From Salinimicrobium soli (GTDB taxonomy: Bacteria > Bacteroidota > Bacteroidia > Flavobacteriales > Flavobacteriaceae): 64,000 bases of DNA. Shown here one piece after another: positions 16,535-24,326 of this stretch (its first letter is position 1; every line of letters starts with the position of its first letter). The stretch is taken from NCBI RefSeq assembly GCF_048323655.1, contig NZ_JBLUWW010000006.1, positions 186,001 to 250,000 on the forward strand, read 5' to 3'. The position numbers and the translations under genes were made by a program. The notes under the pieces were generated by a model that did not search any database, was not told the DNA's origin, and saw nothing but the letters and a program-made list of their open reading frames with translations.

Positions 16535-16699
16535 TTATTTGCGTCTGTTTTTTCGCTTTTCGTGGTACCGGTTTCTGAAGTTCCTGTTCTTCTTTTGTTC
16601 TCTGTTTTTGGTGGTTTGTATTCTGTTCCAAAGGAAAAAAGCAAGAAAGACCACGATGATCACCAGGTAAAGTAAAAGGTCCTTATCGAAAAAGTTCAT
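16535..16699 (-). CDS. 54-residue single-pass membrane protein (small gene B)
   Basis: ATG at 16697-16699 gives MNFFDKDLLLYLVIIVVFLA and onward: one membrane helix (about residues 8-23) and a C-terminal tail dominated by K, R and N. A GTG 42 nt upstream would lengthen it by 14 residues, but the ATG is preferred because the added part is polar and unlike gene A. It begins 48 nt after the stop of the ABC ATPase gene on the same strand and may be in its operon. The function is unknown. Confidence 0.55.
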   Translation of the reverse strand: MNFFDKDLLLYLVIIVVFLAFFLWNRIQTTKNREQKKNRNFRNRYHEKRKNRRK

Positions 16700-16746
16700 T
16701 TTAGAAAGGCATTTTTTGAAGGGGAGAGGATCCTTCCGCACAAAAA

Positions 16747-17451
16747 TTATTCAGTTCTTAATTCTGCAACCTGTTTTTCGTCACTTTCAACCATTCCGTC
16801 TCGCAGGCGGATAATGCGGTGCGCATGTCTCGCGATATCTTCCTCGTGGGTCACCAGGATCACTGTGTTTCCTGCCTTGTGAATGGCGTCAAACAGGTTC
16901 ATGATCTCTACGGAAGTCTTGGAATCCAGGTTTCCGGTAGGTTCATCGGCCAGGATAATGGAAGGGTGATTCACCAGGGCACGGCCTACAGCCACCCTTT
17001 GACGCTGCCCTCCCGAAAGTTGGTTGGGGCGGTGGTCCATACGGTCAGCCAGACCAACATCTGCAAGAACCTTTTCTGCCCGTGCCTTTCGTTCTGCTTT
17101 TGAAGCCCCTGCGTAGATCATTGGCAGTGCGACATTGTCAAGAGCGGTGGTACGTGGCAACAGGTTAAAGGTCTGAAAAACGAATCCGATCTCTTTGTTC
17201 CTGATCTCGGCCAGTTCATTGTCGCTCATTTTGCTCACGTCATTCCCATTTAGAATGTACTGACCTGAAGTTGGCGTATCCAAACAGCCCAGCAGGTTCA
17301 TCAAAGTTGATTTTCCCGAACCGGAAGGCCCCATAAAAGCTACATATTCCCCTTTGCCAATGTCGAGGTCTATGCCTTTGAGGACTTTTACGGTCTCCTG
17401 TCCCAGGGCAAAATCCCGGGTAATTTTTCTGATCTTGATTACGCTGCTCAT
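16747..17451 (-). CDS. LolD/MacB-type ABC transporter ATP-binding protein
   Basis: A 234-residue ABC ATPase with GPSGSGKST (Walker A), VFQTFNLLPRTTALDNV (Q loop region of the LolD/MacB group), the LSGGQRQRVAVGRAL signature and ILADEPTGNLD (Walker B). The NLLP and DEPTGNLDSKT features place it in the lipoprotein release/macrolide efflux subfamily rather than nutrient import. No permease gene is adjacent, so its FtsX-like partner must be elsewhere. Possible roles are lipoprotein sorting or efflux. The two tiny membrane genes lie just downstream. Confidence 0.9.
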   Translation of the reverse strand: MSSVIKIRKITRDFALGQETVKVLKGIDLDIGKGEYVAFMGPSGSGKSTLMNLLGCLDTPTSGQYILNGNDVSKMSDNELAEIRNKEIGFVFQTFNLLPRTTALDNVALPMIYAGASKAERKARAEKVLADVGLADRMDHRPNQLSGGQRQRVAVGRALVNHPSIILADEPTGNLDSKTSVEIMNLFDAIHKAGNTVILVTHEEDIARHAHRIIRLRDGMVESDEKQVAELRTE

Positions 17452-17603
17452 AGAAAGAATGTTGTCACTACGTAAGACGCAATTTACACAGATTTGTTAC
17501 AAATCAATTAATATGAAATTCCAAAATACAAGCGCCAAATTCCAATTGTTGTCAAAAATGTCATATTTGGATATCATTCCTTTGTAATCATGGCAAATTC
17601 AGC

Positions 17604-17638
17604 CAGTGACTAATGGCCAACAGCTAATAGCTAAAAAG
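17604..17638. repeat. Heptamer array d (five units, type TAATAGC)
   Basis: Units cagtgac, taatggc, caacagc, taatagc and taaaaag follow each other with strict 7-nt phase. It lies in the gene-free stretch about 220 nt beyond the 3' end of the methyltransferase gene. Confidence 0.7.
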
Positions 17639-17644
17639 CTTCAA

Positions 17645-17834
17645 GAAAAGATTCTTCACTCCGCTGCGCTGTGTTCAGAATGACAGATTCTGTCATTCCG
17701 ACGAAGGAGGAATCTCTTAAGAAATCAGATGCCAAATCCTGTTACTTGCTTCCAGTCAAATTTACCACTATTCGGAGAAAGAAGAGACCCCTCGACTTCC
17801 TGCCTACCGACAGGCAGGCGCTCGGGGTGACATT
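17645..17834. repeat. Flavobacterial-type intergenic mosaic repeat with stem-loop
   Basis: Three pieces of a familiar kind are present: ATTCTTCACTCCGCTGCGC to GAATGACAG (17650-17686), GTCATTCCGACGAAGGAGGA to ATCTC (17692-17716), and the last piece (17781-17834) ending GCTCGGGGTGACATT. The last contains the hairpin CCTGCCT / AGGCAGG with a 6-nt loop (17799-17818). Similar words recur in Bacteroidota intergenic regions as far as I recall. No function is assigned. Confidence 0.6.
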
Positions 17835-17857
17835 ACTTTAGGAAATTTCTGTCGTTC

Positions 17858-18775
17858 TTAGACCCTTATCGTAAAATGCTCTTTTTCCTGTTCTCTTCGG
17901 AAGAAGACGAATCCCCAGGAAAAAGTATCGATAGTCACTCTAACTGCAGGATGAGCTTTTATTTCTTCCCAGGCTTCTTCCATTTCTTTTGACCAGTGAA
18001 TGTCGTCAAAGATGAAAACCGAATCATTATGTGCAGTTGGCAACAATTTTTCGAAGTATTCTAAAGTGGCTTTTTTCTGGTGGTTCCCGTCGAAGTAGAT
18101 GAGGTCGTAGGTTTGAAGGTTGCGGGTTACGGGTTGTGGGTTCCCGGTTGTCGGTTGTGGGTTGTCGGTTGTTGGTTGATGGGTGTCGGTGGCCTGTCTC
18201 CGGCTTTCTTTTTTTAAAGAATCGGAATTTGGAATTTGGAATTTGGAATTTCCGCCTTCTGACCACTGACCACTTTCCCCTAAGACCTCTTCAAATCTTC
18301 CAATCTTAAGTTGAATATTATCGAATCCGAATTCTTGAAATTTCTCCTTCGCTATTGCAGCGGTTTCGGGGCAACCTTCTATGGTAGTGATCTTCACGGG
18401 ATTTCCTGCCGCCATTGCTGCAGTGCCAATTCCCAGGGAAGTACCTAATTCAAGTGCCTGATCTATCTCGAGGTAGCGCACCAACCGATTCAGCAGTCGG
18501 GCGCGTTTAGCAGAAATTCCAACTGTTTTTGCCATTTTTGACACCTCACGTACATTTGATTTAAATACTCTGCTACCGGCTCCAAAATCCTGGACCTGTA
18601 TCTTCCTTTTATCCTTCAGCAGGCTTTTTCTGTACTTCTTTAAGACATCATAAACAGGATATTTTTTCCTGTCATAAAAGCATTTAGTGATTAAATTATA
18701 AACGAACGGGGAATGCACCCCATGCTGATTAGTGGAGCGGAGAAGGAATTTTATGTAAGCAGATACAATGAACAA
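17858..18775 (-). CDS. Class I SAM O-methyltransferase with a repeat-derived internal insertion
   Basis: A 305-residue protein. The N-terminus (NQHGVHSPFVYNLITKCFY) and ELGTSLGIGTAAMA, with TIEGCPETA, form the SAM-binding half. DLIYFDGNHQKKATLEYF and FIFDDIHWSKEMEEAW carry the acidic catalytic/metal region of O-methyltransferases. Between EEVLGE and TYDLIYFDG, about residues 166-222 are low-complexity (TDTHQPT, TDNPQPT, TGNPQPV units), encoded by heptanucleotide arrays. Homologs would have a short loop here. The start is an apparent TTG directly after an in-frame stop, inside another heptamer array, and no ATG is available nearby. Either the insertion is tolerated in a surface loop, or the gene is decaying while still open. 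Confidence 0.8.
   Translation of the reverse strand: MFIVSAYIKFLLRSTNQHGVHSPFVYNLITKCFYDRKKYPVYDVLKKYRKSLLKDKRKIQVQDFGAGSRVFKSNVREVSKMAKTVGISAKRARLLNRLVRYLEIDQALELGTSLGIGTAAMAAGNPVKITTIEGCPETAAIAKEKFQEFGFDNIQLKIGRFEEVLGESGQWSEGGNSKFQIPNSDSLKKESRRQATDTHQPTTDNPQPTTGNPQPVTRNLQTYDLIYFDGNHQKKATLEYFEKLLPTAHNDSVFIFDDIHWSKEMEEAWEEIKAHPAVRVTIDTFSWGFVFFRREQEKEHFTIRV
18110..18278. repeat. Heptamer arrays c inside the methyltransferase gene (three types)
   Basis: Three consecutive arrays interrupt the coding sequence: twelve units of the CGGTTGT/GGGTTGT type (18110-18193), three to four units of TGGAATT (18223-18253) and two units of CTGACCA (18259-18272). Three 7-nt units make 21 nt, so the frame stays open and the protein shows a 7-residue repeat. 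Confidence 0.9.
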
Positions 18776-18806
18776 TTAACAATGAACAATTAACAATGAA
18801 CAATTA
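18765..18806. repeat. Heptamer array a (six units, ACAATGA/ACAATTA alternating)
   Basis: Six strict 7-nt units alternate acaatga and acaatta. The array covers the start codon of the methyltransferase gene (18775), so the present translation start lies in repeat DNA. Confidence 0.9.
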
Positions 18807-18830
18807 GCAGAATTAGTGATTTCCTGATCA

Positions 18831-18858
18831 ACTAATCCCGATTAACCAATCCCGATTA
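18831..18858. repeat. Repeat j (two 14-nt units) at the ABC-F stop codon
   Basis: Two 14-nt units, actaatcccgatta and accaatcccgatta. The last three bases of the second unit are the stop codon of the ABC-F gene read on the minus strand. Confidence 0.8.
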
Positions 18859-20718
18859 TTCAACTTTAGAACCGAGTTCGAACCACCTCTCCGTTTTAAT
18901 TTCGATCTCGTCCTCGATCTTGCTCAATTCCATAGAGGTCTTAGCGATCTCATCGGGATTGAGTTCCTGTAAAAATTTCTGCTGCACCTCTTCCTTCTTT
19001 TTCTCCAGGTTATGGATCTCCCGTTCCAGCTTCTGATACTCTTTTTGTTCGTTATAGGTCAGGCCGGTAGAAACATTTTCCTTCTTCCATTCCTTTTTTG
19101 AACTTGTTTCTTCAGGTTTAGCGGCAGGTTCGGGTTCCTTGCTGGCTTCGTATTCGCGATAGTCGGTGTAATTCCCGGGGAAATCTTCTATTTCGGTATT
19201 TCCTTTAAAGACAAAAAGGTGGTCCACAATTTTATCCATAAAGTACCTGTCGTGAGACACCACTATCAGGCACCCCGGAAAGTCGAGGAGGAAATTCTCC
19301 AGCACGTTGAGGGTGACAATATCGAGATCATTGGTGGGCTCATCCAGGATCAGGAAATTCGGATTCTGAATAAGAACGGTGCATAAATAAAGCCTTTTTC
19401 GCTCCCCGCCACTCAACTTCTCTACATAATCATACTGCTTCTTCCGGTCAAAAAGGAAACGTTCCAGCAGTTGCTGAGCAGAGATCTGTCTTCCTTTTTT
19501 CAGCGGAATGAAATCTCCAAATTCTCTTATCACATCGATGACCTTCTGTCCTTCCTTGACTTCAATTCCCCTTTGTGTGTAATAACCGAATTTAATGGTC
19601 TCTCCAATAACTATTTTTCCGGAGTCAGGTTTTACTGCACCCGTTAAGATGTTCAGAAAAGTAGATTTTCCCGTGCCGTTCTTTCCAATTACTCCAAGAC
19701 GATCTCCGGGTTGAAAGTTATAACTGAACTTGTGCAGCAGCTCCTTATCGCCGAAGCTTTTTGAAATATTATGGAGTTCAATGATCTTGTTCCCCAGGCG
19801 TTCCATATTGATCTCCAGTTGCACCTGGTGATCTTTTCTCCTTTTACTGGCCCTGTCTTTGATTTCATGAAAATCATCGATACGGGATTTAGATTTGGTA
19901 GTACGCGCTTTTGGCTGGCGCCGCATCCAATCCAACTCTTTTTTGAAAAGTTGTTTGGCCTTATCTGTATTGGTCTGTTCCAGGGCAATACGCTCCTCCT
20001 TTTTGCTGAGGTAATAGGAGTAATTCCCTTTGTAAGTATAGAGATTGCCGTCCTCCAGTTCCACGATCTCATTACACACCCGTTCCAGGAAATAGCGGTC
20101 GTGAGTGACCATGAAAATGGTGAAATTCTCTTTTCTGAAGAATTCTTCCAGCCACTCGATCATATCCAGGTCAAGGTGGTTGGTAGGCTCATCCATGATG
20201 ATGAGATCGGGTTTGTTAAGCAACATGGATGCCAATGCCAGTCGTTTCTTTTGTCCGCCACTCAGGCTGCCCACCGAAGCGTGCAGATCTTCCAGTTTCA
20301 GTTTGAAGAGGATCTGTTTATAGGTAGTCTCAAAATCCCAGGCCTGGTGTGCTTCCATCTGTTCAAAAGCCTTCTGATAAGCATCGGCATCATCGGGATT
20401 CTCCAAAGCTTTTTCATAGCGTTCGATCACCTTCAGGATCTCATTGTCTGAAGCGAATATGGTTTGCTCTACCGTCAACTTTGGATCCAGGTTGGGCTCC
20501 TGCGGAAGAAAGGCGGTGGTAATATCTTTCCGGAAGACGACCCGTCCGGCATCAGGATTATCTGCTCCCGAAAGAATATTGAGCAGGGAAGTCTTTCCCG
20601 TTCCGTTCTTGGCTACAAAGCCTACTTTTTGACCTTCGTTAATTCCGAAGGAAATTCCTGAGAACAATTCCCGCTCCCCGTATGCTTTGGCTATGTTTTC
20701 AACCGATAGATAATTCAC
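18856..20718 (-). CDS. ABC-F family ATPase (Uup/EttA-like)
   Basis: A 620-residue protein with two ABC domains and no membrane segment, the ABC-F layout of ribosome-acting or Uup-type ATPases. The first P-loop is AKNGTGKTSL and the first signature LSGGQKKRLA. The second pair is GKNGTGKSTF and LSGGERKRLYL. The linker has the arginine/lysine-rich ABC_tran_Xtn region (MRRQPKARTTKSKSRI), and a C-terminal coiled coil (residues about 560-610) resembles Uup. The start was placed at GTG 20716-20718 (before NYLSVENIAKAYG). The frame stays open further upstream only because it runs through heptamer array b, giving artificial HCSLLIV repeats. The stop codon lies at the edge of repeat j. Confidence 0.92.
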   Translation of the reverse strand: MNYLSVENIAKAYGERELFSGISFGINEGQKVGFVAKNGTGKTSLLNILSGADNPDAGRVVFRKDITTAFLPQEPNLDPKLTVEQTIFASDNEILKVIERYEKALENPDDADAYQKAFEQMEAHQAWDFETTYKQILFKLKLEDLHASVGSLSGGQKKRLALASMLLNKPDLIIMDEPTNHLDLDMIEWLEEFFRKENFTIFMVTHDRYFLERVCNEIVELEDGNLYTYKGNYSYYLSKKEERIALEQTNTDKAKQLFKKELDWMRRQPKARTTKSKSRIDDFHEIKDRASKRRKDHQVQLEINMERLGNKIIELHNISKSFGDKELLHKFSYNFQPGDRLGVIGKNGTGKSTFLNILTGAVKPDSGKIVIGETIKFGYYTQRGIEVKEGQKVIDVIREFGDFIPLKKGRQISAQQLLERFLFDRKKQYDYVEKLSGGERKRLYLCTVLIQNPNFLILDEPTNDLDIVTLNVLENFLLDFPGCLIVVSHDRYFMDKIVDHLFVFKGNTEIEDFPGNYTDYREYEASKEPEPAAKPEETSSKKEWKKENVSTGLTYNEQKEYQKLEREIHNLEKKKEEVQQKFLQELNPDEIAKTSMELSKIEDEIEIKTERWFELGSKVE

Positions 20719-20732
20719 GCAGTTCTTTTTTG

Positions 20733-20765
20733 CAAAAGTAACCAAAACAATGAGCAATGAACAAA
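20733..20765 (-). promoter_or_regulatory. Possible promoter of the ABC-F gene
   Basis: On the minus strand TTTG (20762-20765) and TACTTTTG (20733-20740) are 21 nt apart, near the Bacteroidota consensus. The spacer and -33 element fall inside heptamer array b, so repeat change could alter expression. Confidence 0.35.
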
Positions 20766-20851
20766 GGACATGGAACAATGAACAATTATCAATGAGCAAT
20801 GAGCAATGAACAATGAGCAACGAACAATGAGCAATGAACAATTATCAAATA
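20747..20851. repeat. Heptamer array b (fifteen units, ACAATGA/GCAATGA)
   Basis: Fifteen consecutive 7-nt units, mostly acaatga, gcaatga and acaatta, with a few diverged (acaaagg, acatgga). It fills most of the space between the divergent ABC-F and wza-like genes. Confidence 0.93.
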
Positions 20852-20957
20852 CCAAATATTGTTTCATGTGTTGGCCGATTCTCCGGTCAACCTCTAACGA
20901 ACAACAGGTCGTGATCAAACTATTTAACTTATTATTTCATTATTAGCCTTCAAAAGC

Positions 20958-20965
20958 TATATTTG
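20958..20965 (+). promoter_or_regulatory. Possible -7 box (TATATTTG) for the wza-wzc operon
   Basis: TATATTTG fits TAnnTTTG, 12-21 nt before the two candidate start codons. No TTG is seen at the proper distance upstream, so support is partial. Confidence 0.35.
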
Positions 20966-20976
20966 TGTTAACCTAT

Positions 20977-21774
20977 ATGTCCCAAATGAGTGTCAGACAA
21001 TTAGTTGTTATTGTTAGTGTTCTAATTTTTGTTTCCTCCTGTGTGCCCACCAAAAGGCTCAAATACCTGCAGGAAAGTGAAGCTGCAGTAGACAGTATAA
21101 TTTCCGTAGAAAGAATTCAGAAGCCATACCGCATACAAACCAATGACCTGTTGAGTATTCGCGTGAAAGCACTGGACCAGGAGCTGGTGGGGATGTTCAA
21201 TCCGGTGGGGCAGGAAAACCCTAATGCCACAGGGGAAGAGAGTATGTACTACGATGGTTTCACAGTAAATGAGCATGGTAATATCAGGGTGCCTACCTTA
21301 GGGGAAGTAAACGTTTTAGGCTATACAGTAGATGAGGTTAGAGAAAAGATAGAAAAGGCCCTTTTAGAGCAATATTTCAAGGAGGAGGCTAATATATTCG
21401 TAACCGTAAAGCTGGCCGGAATTCGTTATACAACCATTGGCGAAATCGGATCCGGCAGCCAGGTGATCTATAAGGAACAGGTGAACATTATGGAAGCTAT
21501 TGCCAACGCCGGAGATATTTCCGAATTTGGAGATCGCACGGATGTTATAATAGTACGGCAATATCCCGGAGGAGAGAAAAGGCATCATATTGATCTCACA
21601 ACTATTGACGCAATGCGATCCCCTTATTACTATATTCAGCCCAACGACCTGATCATAGTAAATCCGCTTCCGCAGAAAACAATAGGTTTGGGAACCACAG
21701 GTTTAGATGTATTTAGAACGGTGACCTCTGTTCTGGCCCTCGTAGTTAGTAGTATTTTAGTTTTTACACGGTAA
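20977..21774 (+). CDS. Wza/BexD-type polysaccharide export lipoprotein
   Basis: About 265 residues from the ATG at 20977 (a second ATG follows at 20986). A lipoprotein signal peptide ends at the lipobox FVSSC. The Poly_export domain follows (PYRIQTNDLLSIRVKALDQE, then VNEHGNIRVPTLGEV), with an SLBB-like domain after it (TTIGEIGSGSQVIYKEQVNI, ANAGDISEFGDR) and a C-terminal hydrophobic helix (TSVLALVVSSILVF). It forms the outer-membrane channel for surface polysaccharide. It is 3 nt upstream of the Wzc-like kinase gene, the usual Wza-Wzc pairing. It is shorter than E. coli Wza (379), as is common in Bacteroidota. Confidence 0.9.
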   Translation: MSQMSVRQLVVIVSVLIFVSSCVPTKRLKYLQESEAAVDSIISVERIQKPYRIQTNDLLSIRVKALDQELVGMFNPVGQENPNATGEESMYYDGFTVNEHGNIRVPTLGEVNVLGYTVDEVREKIEKALLEQYFKEEANIFVTVKLAGIRYTTIGEIGSGSQVIYKEQVNIMEAIANAGDISEFGDRTDVIIVRQYPGGEKRHHIDLTTIDAMRSPYYYIQPNDLIIVNPLPQKTIGLGTTGLDVFRTVTSVLALVVSSILVFTR

Positions 21775-21777
21775 GAA

Positions 21778-24249
21778 ATGGCACATGAAGATGATCACAT
21801 ATCAGACGTAGGCTCCACCTTTGACTTCAAAGGTTTTGTTCTCAAGGTGTTCAGTTACTGGCAGCTGATCCTGGTATCCATTGCCATCAGTTTGGGAGTG
21901 GCCTACTACAATAATGTGCGAAAGCTTCCGGTATACCGTCTGGGGAATTCGATAAGTATAAAGGACGACCAAAACCCGTTTTTCACCAGTAATACCAGCC
22001 TTACCTTCAACTGGGGAGGAACTTCAGACAAGGTGAATACGGCTATTACTATTCTTAACTCCCGCTCTCATAACGAAGAAGTAGTGGAGCGTTTACAATA
22101 TTATATCGGGTATTACACAGATGGAGAATACCAGAGGGTGAATGCCTATGGATATACTCCTTTCAAAGTGGTTGCTGACAGCACAGCATTTCAGGCGCAG
22201 GGAAATACTTTTACGATAAAATTTAAAGATCCGGAAACCTTTAGTCTAAGTACTAATTTCGGCGGGGAAACTGCCCGGGTTTACAATTATGAAACCAAGC
22301 AGTATTCCTCTGTGGTGGTTGAAAAAGGGCCTTTCAATAAAGAATACAAACTCAATCAGCATATAGACCTGCCTTTTTTTAGTGGAGTCCTTATTCCTAC
22401 AGGTGTGGAGCCTCAGATAGATAAACCATATTATGTAACCTTTAAGCATTTTGATGGTACGGTGGGAAGGTTCAGGGGGGTGTCCGTAAAACCACAGTCA
22501 CAGGGTTCTTCTGTAATTAACCTGGCCCTTACCGGAGATAATAAAGCCGAGATCGTTGACTATTTGAACGGAACGGTGAGGGTGCTGAGTGAAAATATGC
22601 TGGAGCGAAAGAACCTGTTCGCTACCAAGACCATTCGGTTCATTGACAGCAGTCTTGCTGTAAAATCCCTGGAACTTCAATCAGTGGAAGATGAGCTTAA
22701 TAAGTTCCGGAATGACAATGAGATCATTGATCTTTCCGCGGAAACCGGGCAACTAAACAGTAAATTAGTGAGCCTGGACGTTCGGAAGGAAGATATAAAT
22801 CGGCAGCTGGCTTATTATGAAACCCTGGAGGACTATTTACGTACCCGGGAAGACTATACCGATGTGCCCGCCCCTTCAGTGGCAGGGATTTCTGAAGGGA
22901 GTATCGTCAGCGGGATAGGCCGAATCCTTTCCCTGGCAGAAGAAAGAAGAAAATACCAGTATTCCCTTCAGGAGAATTCTCCTGTCTTTGACAATATTGA
23001 TCGGCAGATCAATGCAGTAAAAGCAGTACTGCTTGAAAATATGGATTCTTCTCAGCGTCTGCTGAGGAGGGAACTGCAGGAGATCAACAGAGATATAGCA
23101 CAGGCAGAATCAGAGATCAGGAAACTGCCACAGGAGGAACAGGACCTGTTGAAGATCCAGCGGAAATATTCTATCAGTGAACGCACCTACAATTTGTTTC
23201 TTGAAAAACGCAGCGAAGCAGGATTAATAAAGGCGGCAAACGTGAGCGATGTAATGGTGATAGACACCGCTAAAGATACCGGCGGTGGACAGATCGGTCC
23301 TAATACACAGCTAAATTACGTAATGGCTTTAATGGTGGGAGGAATGATTCCTTTAACCTTTGTATTTCTCCTGGTCTTCCTGAACACGAACGTTCACAAT
23401 GCCCAGGAAGTCACCAGGCTTTCACCTATTCCTATTCTGGGCATGATCGGGAAGAGCAGGATGGATACTAACCTCGCTGTTTTTCAAAAACCAAAGTCAG
23501 CCATCGCTGAAGGTTTCCGGGGACTGCGATCGAGCTTGCAGTTCATGTACAAGAAACACGGCGTTACCGGTTCCAAGACCGTTCTTATCACCTCTTCGGT
23601 GTCGGGAGAAGGAAAGACTTTTTGTGCGATGAACCTTGCAACGGTCTTTGCATTGAGTGAAAAAAAGACTCTTCTACTGGGTGCCGACCTTCGAAAGCCT
23701 AAAATTTTTGATGATTTCAAGATCAACAATGATGTAGGGGTTGTCAATTATCTTATAGGTCAGGAGTCCCTCGACACCATCATCCAAAAAAGTATGGTGC
23801 CCCACCTTGATGTGATCACCGCCGGGCCTATACCGCCAAACCCTTCTGAATTGCTTATGAACGAACAAATGGAGGTGCTCATGGAAGAACTAAAAGAACG
23901 ATACGATTATATCGTAATGGATACGCCACCCGTTGGAGTAGTGGCCGATGCTCTCAACCTGATCAAATATGCTGATGCAACCCTTTATCTCATCCGCCAG
24001 GATTACACAAAACGAGGTATGCTGGAGGTGATCAATGAAAAATACAACAAGGGGGAGGTCAAAAATATTTCATTTGTACTCAACCACTTTGTCCACAGAG
24101 CCAAATACGGTTATGGCTATGGCTACGGTTATGGTTACGGTTACGGCTACGGCTACGGCCAGTACGGTAAAGGCTACGGTCAGGATCAGCCTTCTCTTAA
24201 GAAGAACCTTAAGAAGAAGTGGCGGGAGATTATGAGGAATTTTGAATAG
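21778..24249 (+). CDS. Wzc-like polysaccharide co-polymerase and tyrosine autokinase
   Basis: An 823-residue inner-membrane protein. The first transmembrane helix (LILVSIAISLGVAYY, about 37-52) and the second (about 513-535) flank a large periplasmic region with coiled coils and a GNVR-like KIQRKYSISERTYNLFLEKR segment. The cytoplasmic BY-kinase domain has SSVSGEGKTF (Walker A, about 605-615), LLGADLRKP (Walker A') and YIVMDTPPVGVVADA (Walker B). The C-terminus has nine YG dipeptides plus two more tyrosines, the expected autophosphorylation cluster, but as a simple repeat. It controls chain length and export with the Wza-like partner. The stop codon is followed immediately by heptamer array e. 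Confidence 0.93.
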   Translation: MAHEDDHISDVGSTFDFKGFVLKVFSYWQLILVSIAISLGVAYYNNVRKLPVYRLGNSISIKDDQNPFFTSNTSLTFNWGGTSDKVNTAITILNSRSHNEEVVERLQYYIGYYTDGEYQRVNAYGYTPFKVVADSTAFQAQGNTFTIKFKDPETFSLSTNFGGETARVYNYETKQYSSVVVEKGPFNKEYKLNQHIDLPFFSGVLIPTGVEPQIDKPYYVTFKHFDGTVGRFRGVSVKPQSQGSSVINLALTGDNKAEIVDYLNGTVRVLSENMLERKNLFATKTIRFIDSSLAVKSLELQSVEDELNKFRNDNEIIDLSAETGQLNSKLVSLDVRKEDINRQLAYYETLEDYLRTREDYTDVPAPSVAGISEGSIVSGIGRILSLAEERRKYQYSLQENSPVFDNIDRQINAVKAVLLENMDSSQRLLRRELQEINRDIAQAESEIRKLPQEEQDLLKIQRKYSISERTYNLFLEKRSEAGLIKAANVSDVMVIDTAKDTGGGQIGPNTQLNYVMALMVGGMIPLTFVFLLVFLNTNVHNAQEVTRLSPIPILGMIGKSRMDTNLAVFQKPKSAIAEGFRGLRSSLQFMYKKHGVTGSKTVLITSSVSGEGKTFCAMNLATVFALSEKKTLLLGADLRKPKIFDDFKINNDVGVVNYLIGQESLDTIIQKSMVPHLDVITAGPIPPNPSELLMNEQMEVLMEELKERYDYIVMDTPPVGVVADALNLIKYADATLYLIRQDYTKRGMLEVINEKYNKGEVKNISFVLNHFVHRAKYGYGYGYGYGYGYGYGYGQYGKGYGQDQPSLKKNLKKKWREIMRNFE
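24106..24180 (+). repeat. Tyrosine-glycine codon repeat in the Wzc tail
   Basis: Alternating TAC/TAT and GGT/GGC codons give nine YG pairs, then QYG and KGYG, so eleven tyrosines in 25 codons. Codon choice varies along the tract, but short perfect hexamers remain that could slip during replication. Confidence 0.85.
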
Positions 24250-24284
24250 TCAAAAGTCTTTAGTCTTTAGACGATAGTCGGTAG
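24250..24284. repeat. Heptamer array e (five units, TCTTTAG/TCGGTAG)
   Basis: Units tcaaaag, tctttag, tctttag, acgatag and tcggtag. The preceding 7 nt (tgaatag), which end with the Wzc stop codon TAG, are in the same phase, so the array starts at the stop. Confidence 0.85.
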
Positions 24285-24326
24285 ATCACCATTTTTAAAA
24301 CCTTTTCGTAATTTAATAGTTATAGT

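Larger units (their letters stand above)
17452..17857. other. Gene-free 406-bp stretch with interspersed repeats
   Basis: No convincing coding frame. It holds a 17-bp word CAAGCGCCAAATTCCAA (17529-17545) that recurs with one change at 26460-26476, a heptamer array (17604-17638), and a mosaic repeat (17645-17834) described separately. Confidence 0.7.

Noticed and set aside
17490..17504. Short palindrome GATTTGTTACAAATC as an operator upstream of the LolD/MacB-type gene
   Set aside because: A 15-nt AT-rich palindrome of this kind can occur by chance, and there is no regulator gene or second copy to support it.
19771..20451. Plus-strand frame of 226 codons
   Set aside because: It lies wholly antisense to the well-conserved ABC-F gene and shows no domain or motif of its own.
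20719..20841. N-terminal extension of the ABC-F protein with HCSLLIV repeats
   Set aside because: The extra residues are translated heptamer array b and have no family likeness; the GTG at 20716-20718 sits exactly where ABC-F proteins begin.
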